DNA from: Actinomycetes bacterium
GTDB taxonomy: Bacteria; Actinomycetota; Acidimicrobiia; Acidimicrobiales; Microtrichaceae
Reading direction: 5' to 3'
Assembly: GCA_023450775.1 (NCBI GenBank)
Contig: JAEXGP010000009.1
Location: forward strand, 1 to 33,509
Length of the DNA: 33,509 nucleotides
Position 1 is the stretch's first letter. Each line of letters starts with the position of its first letter. Below are positions 6,509 to 13,813 of this stretch, piece by piece. The notes under the pieces were generated by a model that saw only the letters and a program-made list of their open reading frames with translations, had not been told where the DNA came from and searched no databases. Both the position numbers and the translations under genes were made by a program.

Positions 6509-7399
6509 ATGGCGACGAAGCACCACTCGCAGCACCACTCGGACGACCGGGGCGACGCCGGCGGGGGCATCGCCGGTCCGGCGCCCGGCGACGGGGCGGG
6601 AGCGATCGACTGCCCACCGCTCGACGAGGTCGGGCTGGACGGCGCCGGTGAGGGCCGCAGCCTGGTCGGGCGGATCGCCTCGATCATGGACTCGTTCGAC
6701 CAGCAGGACCCGGTCCTGTCGCTCGTCGACCTCAGCCGTCGCTCGGGGCTGCCGAAGTCGACCGCGCACCGACTGGCCGAGCAGCTGCGGGCGCTCGGAT
6801 GGCTCGAGCGCGACCAGCGCGGCTACCGCGTCGGCATGCGCCTGTTCGAGCTCGGCGGCCTGGCCTCCGAGCAGAGCCAGCTCCGCGACCCGGCCATCCC
6901 GCACCTGCACGCGCTCGCCGGTCGCACCGGCCTGGCCGTGCAGCTCGGGGTGCTCGACGGGCCCGAGGTCGTCTACCTGGAGCGGGTCGTGGTGGGGAAC
7001 TACCGGCTCCCCACGCGGCAGGGCGGGCGGATGCCGGCGTACTGCACCGGTCTGGGCAAGGCCATGCTCGCCTATGACGACGCCGCCACGCAGCGGGTCC
7101 TCGGCGACGAGCTGCCGGCCCGCACGTCCAGCACGCTGTCGTCGGCCGAACGGCTGAGCGACGACCTGCAGCGCGTGCGCTCCACCGGCATCGCGTTCGA
7201 CCGGCAGGAGGCCTACGAGGGCCTCGGGTGCGTGGCGGCACCGATCCGCAACTCAGGTCGTGCGATCGGGGCGGTGTCGGTCACCGGGCCGATCGGGCGG
7301 ATCGACTGGGACGTCCTCACGACGATGGTGCAGAACACCGCGACGAGCATCTGGAACTCCCGGTTCGCTCCGAGGTCCGCGGTTCACGCCGCGAACTGA
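6509..7399 (+). CDS. IclR family transcriptional regulator
   Basis: A 296-residue regulator. A winged helix-turn-helix spans about residues 50-115 (SLVDLSRRSGLPKSTAHRL is the recognition region). The IclR effector-binding domain follows at about 125-285, with typical features such as the CTGLGKAMLA segment and GCVAAPI. IclR proteins regulate aromatic and short-chain acid catabolism, often beside the genes they control. The first 49 residues are an unusual His-, Gly- and Asp-rich extension, but the strong RBS supports the long start. It lies between the Rieske/VOC pair and the meta-cleavage genes and overlaps the convergent hydratase gene by 16 bp, so either set could be its target. Confidence 0.9.
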   Translation: MATKHHSQHHSDDRGDAGGGIAGPAPGDGAGAIDCPPLDEVGLDGAGEGRSLVGRIASIMDSFDQQDPVLSLVDLSRRSGLPKSTAHRLAEQLRALGWLERDQRGYRVGMRLFELGGLASEQSQLRDPAIPHLHALAGRTGLAVQLGVLDGPEVVYLERVVVGNYRLPTRQGGRMPAYCTGLGKAMLAYDDAATQRVLGDELPARTSSTLSSAERLSDDLQRVRSTGIAFDRQEAYEGLGCVAAPIRNSGRAIGAVSVTGPIGRIDWDVLTTMVQNTATSIWNSRFAPRSAVHAAN

Positions 7400-8199
7400 G
7401 CCCGCACGGTCCCCAGTCCGCGGAAGCTCGCCTCGTAGGCCTTCCCCGGCTCGGCCGGCGCGAGCGGGCCCAGCGATCCGGACAGGATCACCTCGCCCGC
7501 CTGCAGCGGAGCGCCGCGCGCCGCAACGGCGTTGGCCAGCCAGACGACGGCGTTCACCGGATGGCCCAGGCACGCGGCGCCGGTGCCGGAGCTGACGACC
7601 GCACCCTCGCAGGTGAGCTCCATCTCGATCGAGCGCACGTCGTCCACGTCGAGGAGCCGGCGCGGCGACCCGCCGAGCACGAACAGGCCCGACGACGCGT
7701 TGTCCGCGACCGTGTCGACGATCGAGATGTCCCAGTCGCGGATGCGGCTGTCGACCACCTCGATCGACGCCACGACGAACTCGGTGGCCCGGAGCACGTC
7801 GCTCGTGACGACGGGACGGTCGGGCAGGTCGCTCCCGAGCACGAAGGCCACCTCGGCCTCGACCCGTGGCTGCAGCAGGCGGTCGGACGGGATCGGCTCG
7901 GAGTCGCCGAAGGACATGTCCGCCAGGAGCACGCCGAAGTCGGGGGTGTCGACACCCATCTGCTGCTGGACGGCGGCAGAGGTGAGCCCGATCTTGCGCC
8001 CGACGCGCCGGATGCCCGACCGGCTCAGCTCGAGCGACCGCTGCGCCACCGCGTAGGCGTCGTCGATCGTGCCGTCGGGCAGCAGGTCCCGGATCGGTTC
8101 GCACGGCGTGCGCGACGCCGCGGCCTCCACCAGCCGACGGGCGGCCGCCTCGTGGGCCTCCCCCACCGTCACGGGACCCGGGCCCGTGGCCGGACTCAT
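7384..8199 (-). CDS. 2-hydroxypenta-2,4-dienoate (2-keto-4-pentenoate) hydratase
   Basis: A 271-residue member of the MhpD/HsaE/TesE hydratase family (usual length 260-270). It adds water to a 2-hydroxy-2,4-dienoate to give a 4-hydroxy-2-oxo acid for the aldolase. Family hallmarks are GRKIGLTS (Lys69), the MGVDTPDFG segment and the metal-binding acidic residues Glu114 and Glu116 (VEAEVAF) and Glu147 (IEVVDSR). The ATG at 8199 overlaps the stop of the extradiol dioxygenase gene (ATGA), so the two are translationally coupled in one minus-strand operon. An open frame continues upstream, but that extension is antisense-like low-complexity sequence overlapping the dioxygenase and is rejected. Confidence 0.92.
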   Translation of the reverse strand: MSPATGPGPVTVGEAHEAAARRLVEAAASRTPCEPIRDLLPDGTIDDAYAVAQRSLELSRSGIRRVGRKIGLTSAAVQQQMGVDTPDFGVLLADMSFGDSEPIPSDRLLQPRVEAEVAFVLGSDLPDRPVVTSDVLRATEFVVASIEVVDSRIRDWDISIVDTVADNASSGLFVLGGSPRRLLDVDDVRSIEMELTCEGAVVSSGTGAACLGHPVNAVVWLANAVAARGAPLQAGEVILSGSLGPLAPAEPGKAYEASFRGLGTVRAQFAA

Positions 8200-9056
8200 C
8201 GCTGGGGCGGCGGGCTGAAGCGATGGCCCCAGAACGCGCCGGCGGTGATCTCGTAGGTCGGCACCGGCTCCTCGACGCGGAGGCCGTTCCAGCCGTACTC
8301 GATGGCGTAGTCCTCGGGCGAGTACACGTAGAACGACACCATCCGGTCGTTCGTGTGCTTGCCGAGCGTGTGCATCATCGGCACGTCCATGCGGTGCGCG
8401 CGGTCGAGCGCCAGCCCCACGTCGTCGAGCGTGGCCACCTCGAGCATCAGGTGGAGCAGCCGGCCCGGGCCGTCCTGGGTGGTGATGCCCAACGTGTGGT
8501 GCCGCGGGTTGCACCCCATGAACACGACGCGCCCGCGCGCCATGGTGTTGCGCTCGATGAAGCCGAGGACCCGCGTGTAGAAGTCGTAGGCCTTCTCGCC
8601 GTCCTGCGCGGTGACGATCACGTGGCCCATGCCCATGTCGCCGGTGACGAAGCCCGACACGTCGGGCGTGCGCGGCGGCGAGTGCTCGAGCAGCGGGCCG
8701 TAGAACAGCTCGATCGGGTTGCCGCCCGGATCGTCGAAGCGGACCATGCCGGTGACGCGTCGCTCCTTGCACTCGTCCCGGCTCCCGGGCGTCACCTCGA
8801 TCCCCTCGGCGGCCACGGCCTCGGCCAGCTCGGCGAGCTCCCGCCGGTCCATCACCTCGAAGCCGATCGCGGTGGCGCGGGCCTCGGCGCCCGGCGACAC
8901 GACCAGGCGCGCCGGGAAGTCGTCGATCCGGAAGTAGGCGGACTCGGGGTCACGGCCCTCGACCGGCATCATGCCCAGGAAGTCGCCGGCGAACGTGCGC
9001 CACGCCCCCACGTCGGGAGCGGCCAGCCGCAGGTAGCCCAGTGATCGAACACCCAT
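8196..9056 (-). CDS. Type I extradiol ring-cleavage dioxygenase (HsaC/BphC family)
   Basis: A 286-residue two-domain VOC-fold dioxygenase that should open a catechol ring next to the two hydroxyls. The N-terminus (VRSLGYLRL...IDDFPARLVV) closely resembles mycobacterial HsaC, the 3,4-DHSA dioxygenase of steroid degradation. The iron ligands are His145 (GHVIV), His202 (LHLMLEV) and Glu253 (IEYGW). His187 and His234 (GKHTND) match the conserved second-shell and acid-base histidines. The ATG at 9056 is chosen to match the family N-terminus; one at 9074 would add six residues. It is the first gene of an operon with the hydratase. HsaC-like identity is from family knowledge; a biphenyl- or other catechol-type substrate remains possible. 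Confidence 0.92.
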   Translation of the reverse strand: MGVRSLGYLRLAAPDVGAWRTFAGDFLGMMPVEGRDPESAYFRIDDFPARLVVSPGAEARATAIGFEVMDRRELAELAEAVAAEGIEVTPGSRDECKERRVTGMVRFDDPGGNPIELFYGPLLEHSPPRTPDVSGFVTGDMGMGHVIVTAQDGEKAYDFYTRVLGFIERNTMARGRVVFMGCNPRHHTLGITTQDGPGRLLHLMLEVATLDDVGLALDRAHRMDVPMMHTLGKHTNDRMVSFYVYSPEDYAIEYGWNGLRVEEPVPTYEITAGAFWGHRFSPPPQR

Positions 9057-9158
9057 CCGCGCGGACCGTACCATCGGCCTCCGGGCGCCCCCGCGAGCCG
9101 TCTCGCCGAACGGAACGTGGCCCTCTCCGGGAGGGGGTCGATCGGCGACGATGGGCCC
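9057..9158. promoter_or_regulatory. Divergent promoter region between the dioxygenase and acetaldehyde dehydrogenase genes
   Basis: This 102-bp gap separates the two halves of the meta-cleavage pathway. GACGAT lies 6 nt before the ATG at 9159, a possible but imperfect -10 for a leaderless transcript. GGGAGGGGG (9129-9137) is too far upstream to be a good RBS. I see no clear operator palindrome. Confidence 0.25.
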
Positions 9159-10058
9159 ATGACGTCATCGGCCGTGATCGTGGGCTCGGGCAACATCGGC
9201 ACCGACCTGATGTTCAAGCTCCTGCGGTCCGAGCACCTGGACCTCCGCGCGGTCATCGGCATCGACCCTCGCAGCGAGGGCCTGGCGCTGGCCCGCGAGC
9301 ACGGCGTGGAGCCGGTGTCGGACGGCGTCGACTGGATCTTCGAGCAGTCCGAGCTGCCCGACATCGTCTTCGAGGCCACGTCCGCGTACGCGCACGTGGC
9401 CAACGCCCCGCGCTACCAGGAGGCGGGCATCCGGGCGGTCGACCTCACCCCCGCCGCCGTGGGCCCGTACGTGATCCCGGTGGTGAACCTGACCGAGCAC
9501 CTGGACGTTCCCAACGTGAACATGGTGACCTGCGGCGGCCAGGCCACCATTCCCATGGTCTCGGCGGTGTCGCGCGTGGTCGACGTGCCCTACGCCGAGA
9601 TCGTCGCCACCGTCGCGTCCGTGTCGGCCGGCCCGGGGACCCGGGCCAACATCGACGAGTTCACCCGCACCACGTCCTCCGCGGTCGAGGTGCTCGGCGG
9701 CGCCGAACGGGGCAAGGCGATCATCATCCTGAACCCGGCCGAGCCGCCGCTGATCATGCGCGACACGATCTTCTGCCAGATCCCCGACGACGCCGACCAG
9801 GCCGCCGTCGAGGCGTCGATCGACCAGGTGGTCTCCGAGGTGCAGGAGTACGTGCCCGGCTACCGCCTGCGGCAGCGTCCTCAGTTCGACGAGGCCGTCC
9901 CGGGTCGGCCGGCCCGCGTGGCGATCTTCATCGAGGTGGAGGGTGCCGGTGACTACCTGCCGCCCTACTCGGGCAACCTCGACATCATGACCGCAGCGGC
10001 CACGAAGGTCGGCGAGGAGATCGCCCGCCACCTCTCCCGCACGGAGGTCCACTCCTGA
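9159..10058 (+). CDS. Acetaldehyde dehydrogenase (acetylating), MhpF/HsaG/DmpF family
   Basis: A 299-residue cytosolic enzyme that oxidises acetaldehyde (or propionaldehyde in steroid routes) with NAD+ and CoA to acyl-CoA. The Rossmann motif GSGNIGTDL is at residues 9-17 and the acyl-thioester cysteine is Cys125 in TCGGQATIP. The length is close to the family norm of about 305. The ATG at 9159 gives the usual short N-terminus; an in-frame GTG at 9117 would add 14 atypical residues. It is joined to the aldolase by TGATG. In the family these two enzymes form a complex that channels the volatile aldehyde, so the coupling is functionally expected. Confidence 0.95.
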   Translation: MTSSAVIVGSGNIGTDLMFKLLRSEHLDLRAVIGIDPRSEGLALAREHGVEPVSDGVDWIFEQSELPDIVFEATSAYAHVANAPRYQEAGIRAVDLTPAAVGPYVIPVVNLTEHLDVPNVNMVTCGGQATIPMVSAVSRVVDVPYAEIVATVASVSAGPGTRANIDEFTRTTSSAVEVLGGAERGKAIIILNPAEPPLIMRDTIFCQIPDDADQAAVEASIDQVVSEVQEYVPGYRLRQRPQFDEAVPGRPARVAIFIEVEGAGDYLPPYSGNLDIMTAAATKVGEEIARHLSRTEVHS

Positions 10059-11080
10059 TGCGCTTCTCCGACGAGCTCGACATCCGCATGACCGACTCGG
10101 CGCTCCGGGACGGGTCCCACGCCAAGTCGCACCAGTTCACCGAGCAGATGGTGCGCGACATCGTCACCGGACTCGACCGCGCCGGCATGCCCGTGATCGA
10201 GGTGACCCACGGCGACGGCCTGGGCGGGTCGTCGTTCAACTACGGGTTCAGCCACACCGACGAGCGCGTGCTGATCGCCGCCGCGGTCGAGAGCGCGGAG
10301 CGGGCCAGGATCGCCGCGCTGATGCTCCCGGGCCTCGGCACGAAGGACGACATCACGGCGGCCGCCGACCTCGGCGTGTCGGTGATCCGCATCGCGACCC
10401 ACTGCACCGAGGCCGACATCGCGGACCAGCACTTCGGGCTGGCTCGCGACGTCGGGCTCGAGACGGTCGGGTTCCTGATGATGGCCCACTCGCAGCCGCC
10501 CGAGATCCTGGCGTCCCAGGCCCGGATCATGGTCGACGCCGGGTGCCAGTGCGTCTACGTCGTCGACTCGGCCGGGGCGATGATCCTGGAGGACGTGAGC
10601 GACCGCGTCGGTGCGCTCGTGGCCGAGGTGGGCGGCGACGCGCAGGTCGGCTTCCACGGCCATGAGAACCTGGGGCTGGGCGTGGCCAACTCGATCTGCG
10701 CCATCCGGGCCGGCGCCACCCAGATCGACGGCTCGACCCGACGCTTCGGCGCCGGCGCCGGCAACACGCCGTGCGAGGCGCTGGCCGCGGTCTGCGAGAA
10801 GCTCGGCATCCGCACCGGGATCGACGTGCTCGCCATGTTCGACGTGGCCGAGGACGTCGTGCGACCGGCGATGGACGGCGAGGCCGCGCTCGACCGGCTG
10901 GCGCTGATCATGGGCTACGCCGGCGTGTACTCGTCGTTCCTGCGCCACGCCTACCGCGCCGCGGAGCGCTACGGCGTGTCCGGCGCCGACATCCTGCTGG
11001 AGTGCGGCGAGCGGCGGCTCGTCGGTGGGCAGGAGGACCAGATCATCGAGATCGCGGTCGGCCTGGCCGCCGCCCGCTGA
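10058..11080 (+). CDS. dmpG: 4-hydroxy-2-oxovalerate (4-hydroxy-2-ketoacid) aldolase
   Basis: A 340-residue HMGL-like TIM-barrel aldolase that splits 4-hydroxy-2-oxo acids into pyruvate and an aldehyde. Arg17 and Asp18 (ALRDGSHA) and the His200-Gly-His202 pair (GFHGHENLG) correspond in sequence and number to the catalytic and Mn2+ ligands known in DmpG. The C-terminal communication domain that contacts the dehydrogenase is present (from about residue 285). It starts within the stop of the dehydrogenase gene. The symbol denotes the family; a steroid-type homologue (hsaF) is equally compatible. A perfect 20-bp hairpin begins at the base after its stop codon. Confidence 0.95.
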   Translation: MRFSDELDIRMTDSALRDGSHAKSHQFTEQMVRDIVTGLDRAGMPVIEVTHGDGLGGSSFNYGFSHTDERVLIAAAVESAERARIAALMLPGLGTKDDITAAADLGVSVIRIATHCTEADIADQHFGLARDVGLETVGFLMMAHSQPPEILASQARIMVDAGCQCVYVVDSAGAMILEDVSDRVGALVAEVGGDAQVGFHGHENLGLGVANSICAIRAGATQIDGSTRRFGAGAGNTPCEALAAVCEKLGIRTGIDVLAMFDVAEDVVRPAMDGEAALDRLALIMGYAGVYSSFLRHAYRAAERYGVSGADILLECGERRLVGGQEDQIIEIAVGLAAAR

Positions 11081-11136
11081 CCGGCTTCGTTCCCAGTACG
11101 ACACTCGAACGGGTGCCGTACTGGGAACGAAGCCGG
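11081..11136. terminator. Large perfect hairpin in a convergent junction, probable bidirectional terminator
   Basis: A 20-nt left arm (11081-11100, beginning CCGGCTTCGTTCCC) is perfectly complementary to a right arm at 11117-11136. The inner 16 nt can extend the stem further (CACTC with GGGTG) around a GAAC tetraloop. It fills the 58-bp gap between the aldolase stop and the KstD-like gene's stop almost exactly. There is no T tract on either side, as is common for actinobacterial hairpin terminators. A mobile palindromic repeat is the alternative. Confidence 0.7.
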
Positions 11137-11138
11137 CG

Positions 11139-12728
11139 TCAGGCCGGGGTGAGGAGCGGGTCCTCGCCGGCCATGTCGAGCGCGGCGAGCCACGAGAACA
11201 CCATGGCCGAGCCGATCGGACCGCCGGCGCCCGGGTACACGCGCCCCGTCGCCGGCGCCATCGTGTTGCCCGACGCGTAGAGGCCCTCGATGACCGTGTC
11301 GTCGGCGCGCAGCACGCGCGCGTGGTCGTCGGTGCGCACACCGCCCTTGGTGCCCAGGTCGGTCACCACCACCTGCACCGCGTAGTACGGCGGCGCGTCG
11401 AGCGCGCCCAGGCACTTGTTGGGCCCGTCGGTGTGCGGCGCCACGACGTGGGCGATCACCCGGTCCCATGGCGACTCGCCGCGGTGGAACCGCTCGTCGG
11501 TGCCGGAGAGGGCGAAGCCGTTGTACTCGTCGACCGTCGCCACGAGCGCATCCGCGGGCACCCCGATCAGCCCGGCCAGCTCCTCGAGCGTGTCGGCCCG
11601 CTGCAGGACGCCGGCCTCGAGCCAGCGGTCGACGTCGAACCAGTCGGGCACCTGCGGGTCGACCGGCAGCATCCGGAACCCCTGCTGGTCGACCTGGCGC
11701 TGGTCGAACACCCAGTGCGCCGGGATGTGGTCGACATCGGTGGAGTTCTGCAGCCGCATGAGCTCGTGGCCGGCCCGGTCGTAGGGCAGGCGCTCGTTCA
11801 TGAACCGCTCCCCCGCCGCGTTCACCCAGACGCCGCCCCACACCATGGTGTAGAAGACCGGCCCGCCGGTCGGGGTGACGACGCCCGGCGCGAACCACGC
11901 CTCGTCGAGCAGCGCGGTGTCGGCGCCGATGTCGACCGCGGCGGCCAGCGCGTCGCCCGTGTTCTCGGGGCAGCCCATCGTCCACTCGTCGGTGAGCGGC
12001 GCCTGGTGCTTCTGGCGCAGCTCGCGGTTGCGCTCGAAGCCGCCGGCGGCCAGCAGCACGCCGCGGTCGGCCCGGTACCGCACGGGCTCGCCGCCGCGCA
12101 CGGCGTCCACGCCCACCACCCGGCCGTCCTCGACCACCAGCGACTCCAGCGCCGTGCCGGTGTGCACGGTGGCGTTCCCGGTGGCCATCAGGGCGAGCAG
12201 CGATCGTGCCGTCAGCGCCTGGCCGCCGACCATGCGTTCGGTGGGCTCGGTGCCCCAGCGCTCGGTCCACAGCGGCCGCCGCACCAGCGGCTCCAGATCC
12301 CCGAGCTCGGCGCGGTCGATGTCCCGGGGGAAGATCGTGCGGCCCTGCTTGAGGAACCCCGGCCGGCCCTCGAAGTAGTCGGGCACCCCGCGCCACACGA
12401 ACTCGCCGAACGCCGGATCGGCCTCGAGCTCCTCGATCATCGGCGGGCCGGCCCGCAGGAACGCGTCGCGCAGCTCCACCGGCGCGTCGTCGCCGACGAT
12501 GGCGTCCAGGTACGGGCGCGCCGCGTCGGGCGAGTCCTCGATCCCGGCGCGGAGGATGGCGGGATTGCCCGGCAACCAGATGCCCGCGCCGGAGTAGGAC
12601 GTGGTCCCGCCCACGTGGTCCGCCTTCTCGATCACCAGCGTCCGCAACCCACGGCTCGCGGCGGCGAACGCGCCGATGAGGCCGCCCCCGGAGCCGACGA
12701 CCACGACGTCGTACCGCTCGTCGGTCAT
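11139..12728 (-). CDS. FAD-binding dehydrogenase, 3-ketosteroid delta-1-dehydrogenase (KstD)-like
   Basis: A 529-residue flavoprotein of the succinate dehydrogenase/fumarate reductase superfamily. The N-terminal dinucleotide motif GSGGGLIGA (12-20) is followed by VGGTTSYSGAGIWLPGN, a segment characteristic of KstD-like enzymes. The C-terminal motif GRVYPGAGGPIGSA contains the Tyr and Gly that in KstD contact the 3-keto group. The expected reaction is 1,2-desaturation of a 3-keto ring, with electrons passed to an acceptor. The ATG at 12728 overlaps the cupin stop (ATGA). A KstD homologue beside an HsaC-type dioxygenase favours a steroid or terpenoid substrate, but other 4-ene-3-keto-like substrates are possible. 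Confidence 0.82.
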   Translation of the reverse strand: MTDERYDVVVVGSGGGLIGAFAAASRGLRTLVIEKADHVGGTTSYSGAGIWLPGNPAILRAGIEDSPDAARPYLDAIVGDDAPVELRDAFLRAGPPMIEELEADPAFGEFVWRGVPDYFEGRPGFLKQGRTIFPRDIDRAELGDLEPLVRRPLWTERWGTEPTERMVGGQALTARSLLALMATGNATVHTGTALESLVVEDGRVVGVDAVRGGEPVRYRADRGVLLAAGGFERNRELRQKHQAPLTDEWTMGCPENTGDALAAAVDIGADTALLDEAWFAPGVVTPTGGPVFYTMVWGGVWVNAAGERFMNERLPYDRAGHELMRLQNSTDVDHIPAHWVFDQRQVDQQGFRMLPVDPQVPDWFDVDRWLEAGVLQRADTLEELAGLIGVPADALVATVDEYNGFALSGTDERFHRGESPWDRVIAHVVAPHTDGPNKCLGALDAPPYYAVQVVVTDLGTKGGVRTDDHARVLRADDTVIEGLYASGNTMAPATGRVYPGAGGPIGSAMVFSWLAALDMAGEDPLLTPA

Positions 12729-13201
12729 CCGTGACCTCCGTCCCCGGCCCAGGCGTCGCCCGGGTACCACGTGGTGCCGGCGCCGTCGACGTCCTGCGGC
12801 CAGCACTCGGTGTAGGTCGCGCCGTCGGGTCCCGCCGAGATCGAGTGGACGGTGCCCTCGTCGATCACGCAGAACTCGCCCCGGCCGACCCGTCGCTCGG
12901 CCACGGCGCCGCCCTCGGATCGCTCCTGCACCACGACCTCGCCGGTGAACACGATCATCAAGAGCGGCTGGTCGTGGCGGCGCTCCGGTCCGCGCCACGC
13001 CGCAGGGAGCCGGACGCCGTGGAGGCCGAACGAGGGGTCGATCCCCGTCGACCGGCGGACGGCGGCGAACGTCGCCGCCGCGTCGACCGGCGCGTCGGCC
13101 AGCGTGCCGCCGCCGGCCCAGTCCGCACCGCTCCCCTCGGGCACCACGGGAACGGGCGCCCAGCCGTCGCCGGCGAGCAGATCCAGGAAGTCGATCGGCA
13201 C
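12725..13201 (-). CDS. Cupin-fold protein with partial metal site (cupin A)
   Basis: A 158-residue single-domain cupin, homologous to and the same length as the divergent neighbour at 13315. Shared blocks are LADAPVDAAATF (34-45), GRGEF near 106-110 and GATYTECWP (127-135). In cupin motif 1 only His76 remains; the positions equivalent to the first His and the Glu are Arg74 and Leu80. Motif 2 keeps its His (His119, GTVHS). The function is unknown. GTG at 13201 is the apparent start, with no good RBS. It is translationally coupled to the KstD-like gene by ATGA, so it probably supports that reaction or processes its product. Confidence 0.75.
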   Translation of the reverse strand: MPIDFLDLLAGDGWAPVPVVPEGSGADWAGGGTLADAPVDAAATFAAVRRSTGIDPSFGLHGVRLPAAWRGPERRHDQPLLMIVFTGEVVVQERSEGGAVAERRVGRGEFCVIDEGTVHSISAGPDGATYTECWPQDVDGAGTTWYPGDAWAGDGGHG

Positions 13202-13314
13202 GCCGGAACTCTGCCGAGCGGCCCCCGACGGTGTCGAGAGCGATGTCCTGTTGGACGGGACCTCGCGACGGGCAGGGCGGGCGACGCCGACCGCGATCCG
13301 TCATCATCACGGGG

Positions 13315-13791
13315 ATGGGCGTGTTCGTGGCCGACCTGCTGGACGACGACGACTGGGTCCCGCTCGCCCTGGACCAGCAGGACAACCCGACGTACTTCTG
13401 GCACGACGGCCGACCGCTGTCGGAGGCCCCGGTCGACTTCGCGGCCACGTTCGACGGCGCCATGTGGATGTGCGCCAAGCGCATCCGCATCCGGCAGTTC
13501 AAGCGCAATCCGCTGCGGGTCCGGCCCGACTTCGTCGTCCCTCGCCACCACCACAGCCTCGACGAGATGGTGATCGTCCTCGACGGCGAGTACCGGATCG
13601 ACCACGGCGACCCGGAGGACCCCTCCACGATCACCGTCGGCCCCGGCGAGTACTTCATCAGCCGGGCGGGCACCCCCTACACGATGACGGCCGGCGCCAG
13701 GGGCGTGACGTACATCGAGACGTGGCCCGAGCCCGTCCCGAACCTGCTGACGTACTGGCACGACGAGGGCTGGGTCCACCGGGACCCCTGA
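13315..13791 (+). CDS. Cupin-fold protein with complete motif 1 (cupin B)
   Basis: A 158-residue cupin paralogous to the one at 12725-13201. Shared segments are LSEAPVDFAATF (35-46), GPGEY (109-113) and GVTYIETWP (130-138). Motif 1 is intact: His78-x-His80-x3-Glu84-x6-Gly91 (HHHSLDE). In motif 2 the usual His is Tyr122. Metal binding through two His and Glu is therefore plausible. The ATG at 13315 follows ACGGGG and gives the same N-terminal pattern as cupin A; an in-frame ATG at 13231 is possible but atypical. Function is unknown; small cupins near dioxygenases can be dioxygenases, isomerases or sensors. It converges on a two-domain VOC gene. Confidence 0.78.
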   Translation: MGVFVADLLDDDDWVPLALDQQDNPTYFWHDGRPLSEAPVDFAATFDGAMWMCAKRIRIRQFKRNPLRVRPDFVVPRHHHSLDEMVIVLDGEYRIDHGDPEDPSTITVGPGEYFISRAGTPYTMTAGARGVTYIETWPEPVPNLLTYWHDEGWVHRDP

Positions 13792-13813
13792 CCAACGACC
13801 GGCTCGGTCAGGG
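13786..13813. terminator. Hairpin spanning two convergent stop codons
   Basis: CCCTGACC (13786-13793) and GGTCAGGG (13806-13813) form a perfect 8-bp stem around a 12-nt loop. The arms contain the TGA of cupin B and the minus-strand stop of the VOC gene. The loop also holds most of a GACCG-GCT-CGGTC inverted repeat. No T tract is present. Confidence 0.45.

Noticed and set aside
8200..8772. N-terminal extension of the hydratase frame (462 residues)
   Set aside because: The added part is a shadow of the extradiol dioxygenase. The ATG at 8199 with its ATGA overlap gives the normal family length.
12729..13673. N-terminal extension of the KstD-like frame giving an 844-residue protein
   Set aside because: The extension overlaps both cupin genes and has no domain. 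The ATG at 12728, coupled to the cupin stop, gives the normal KstD start.
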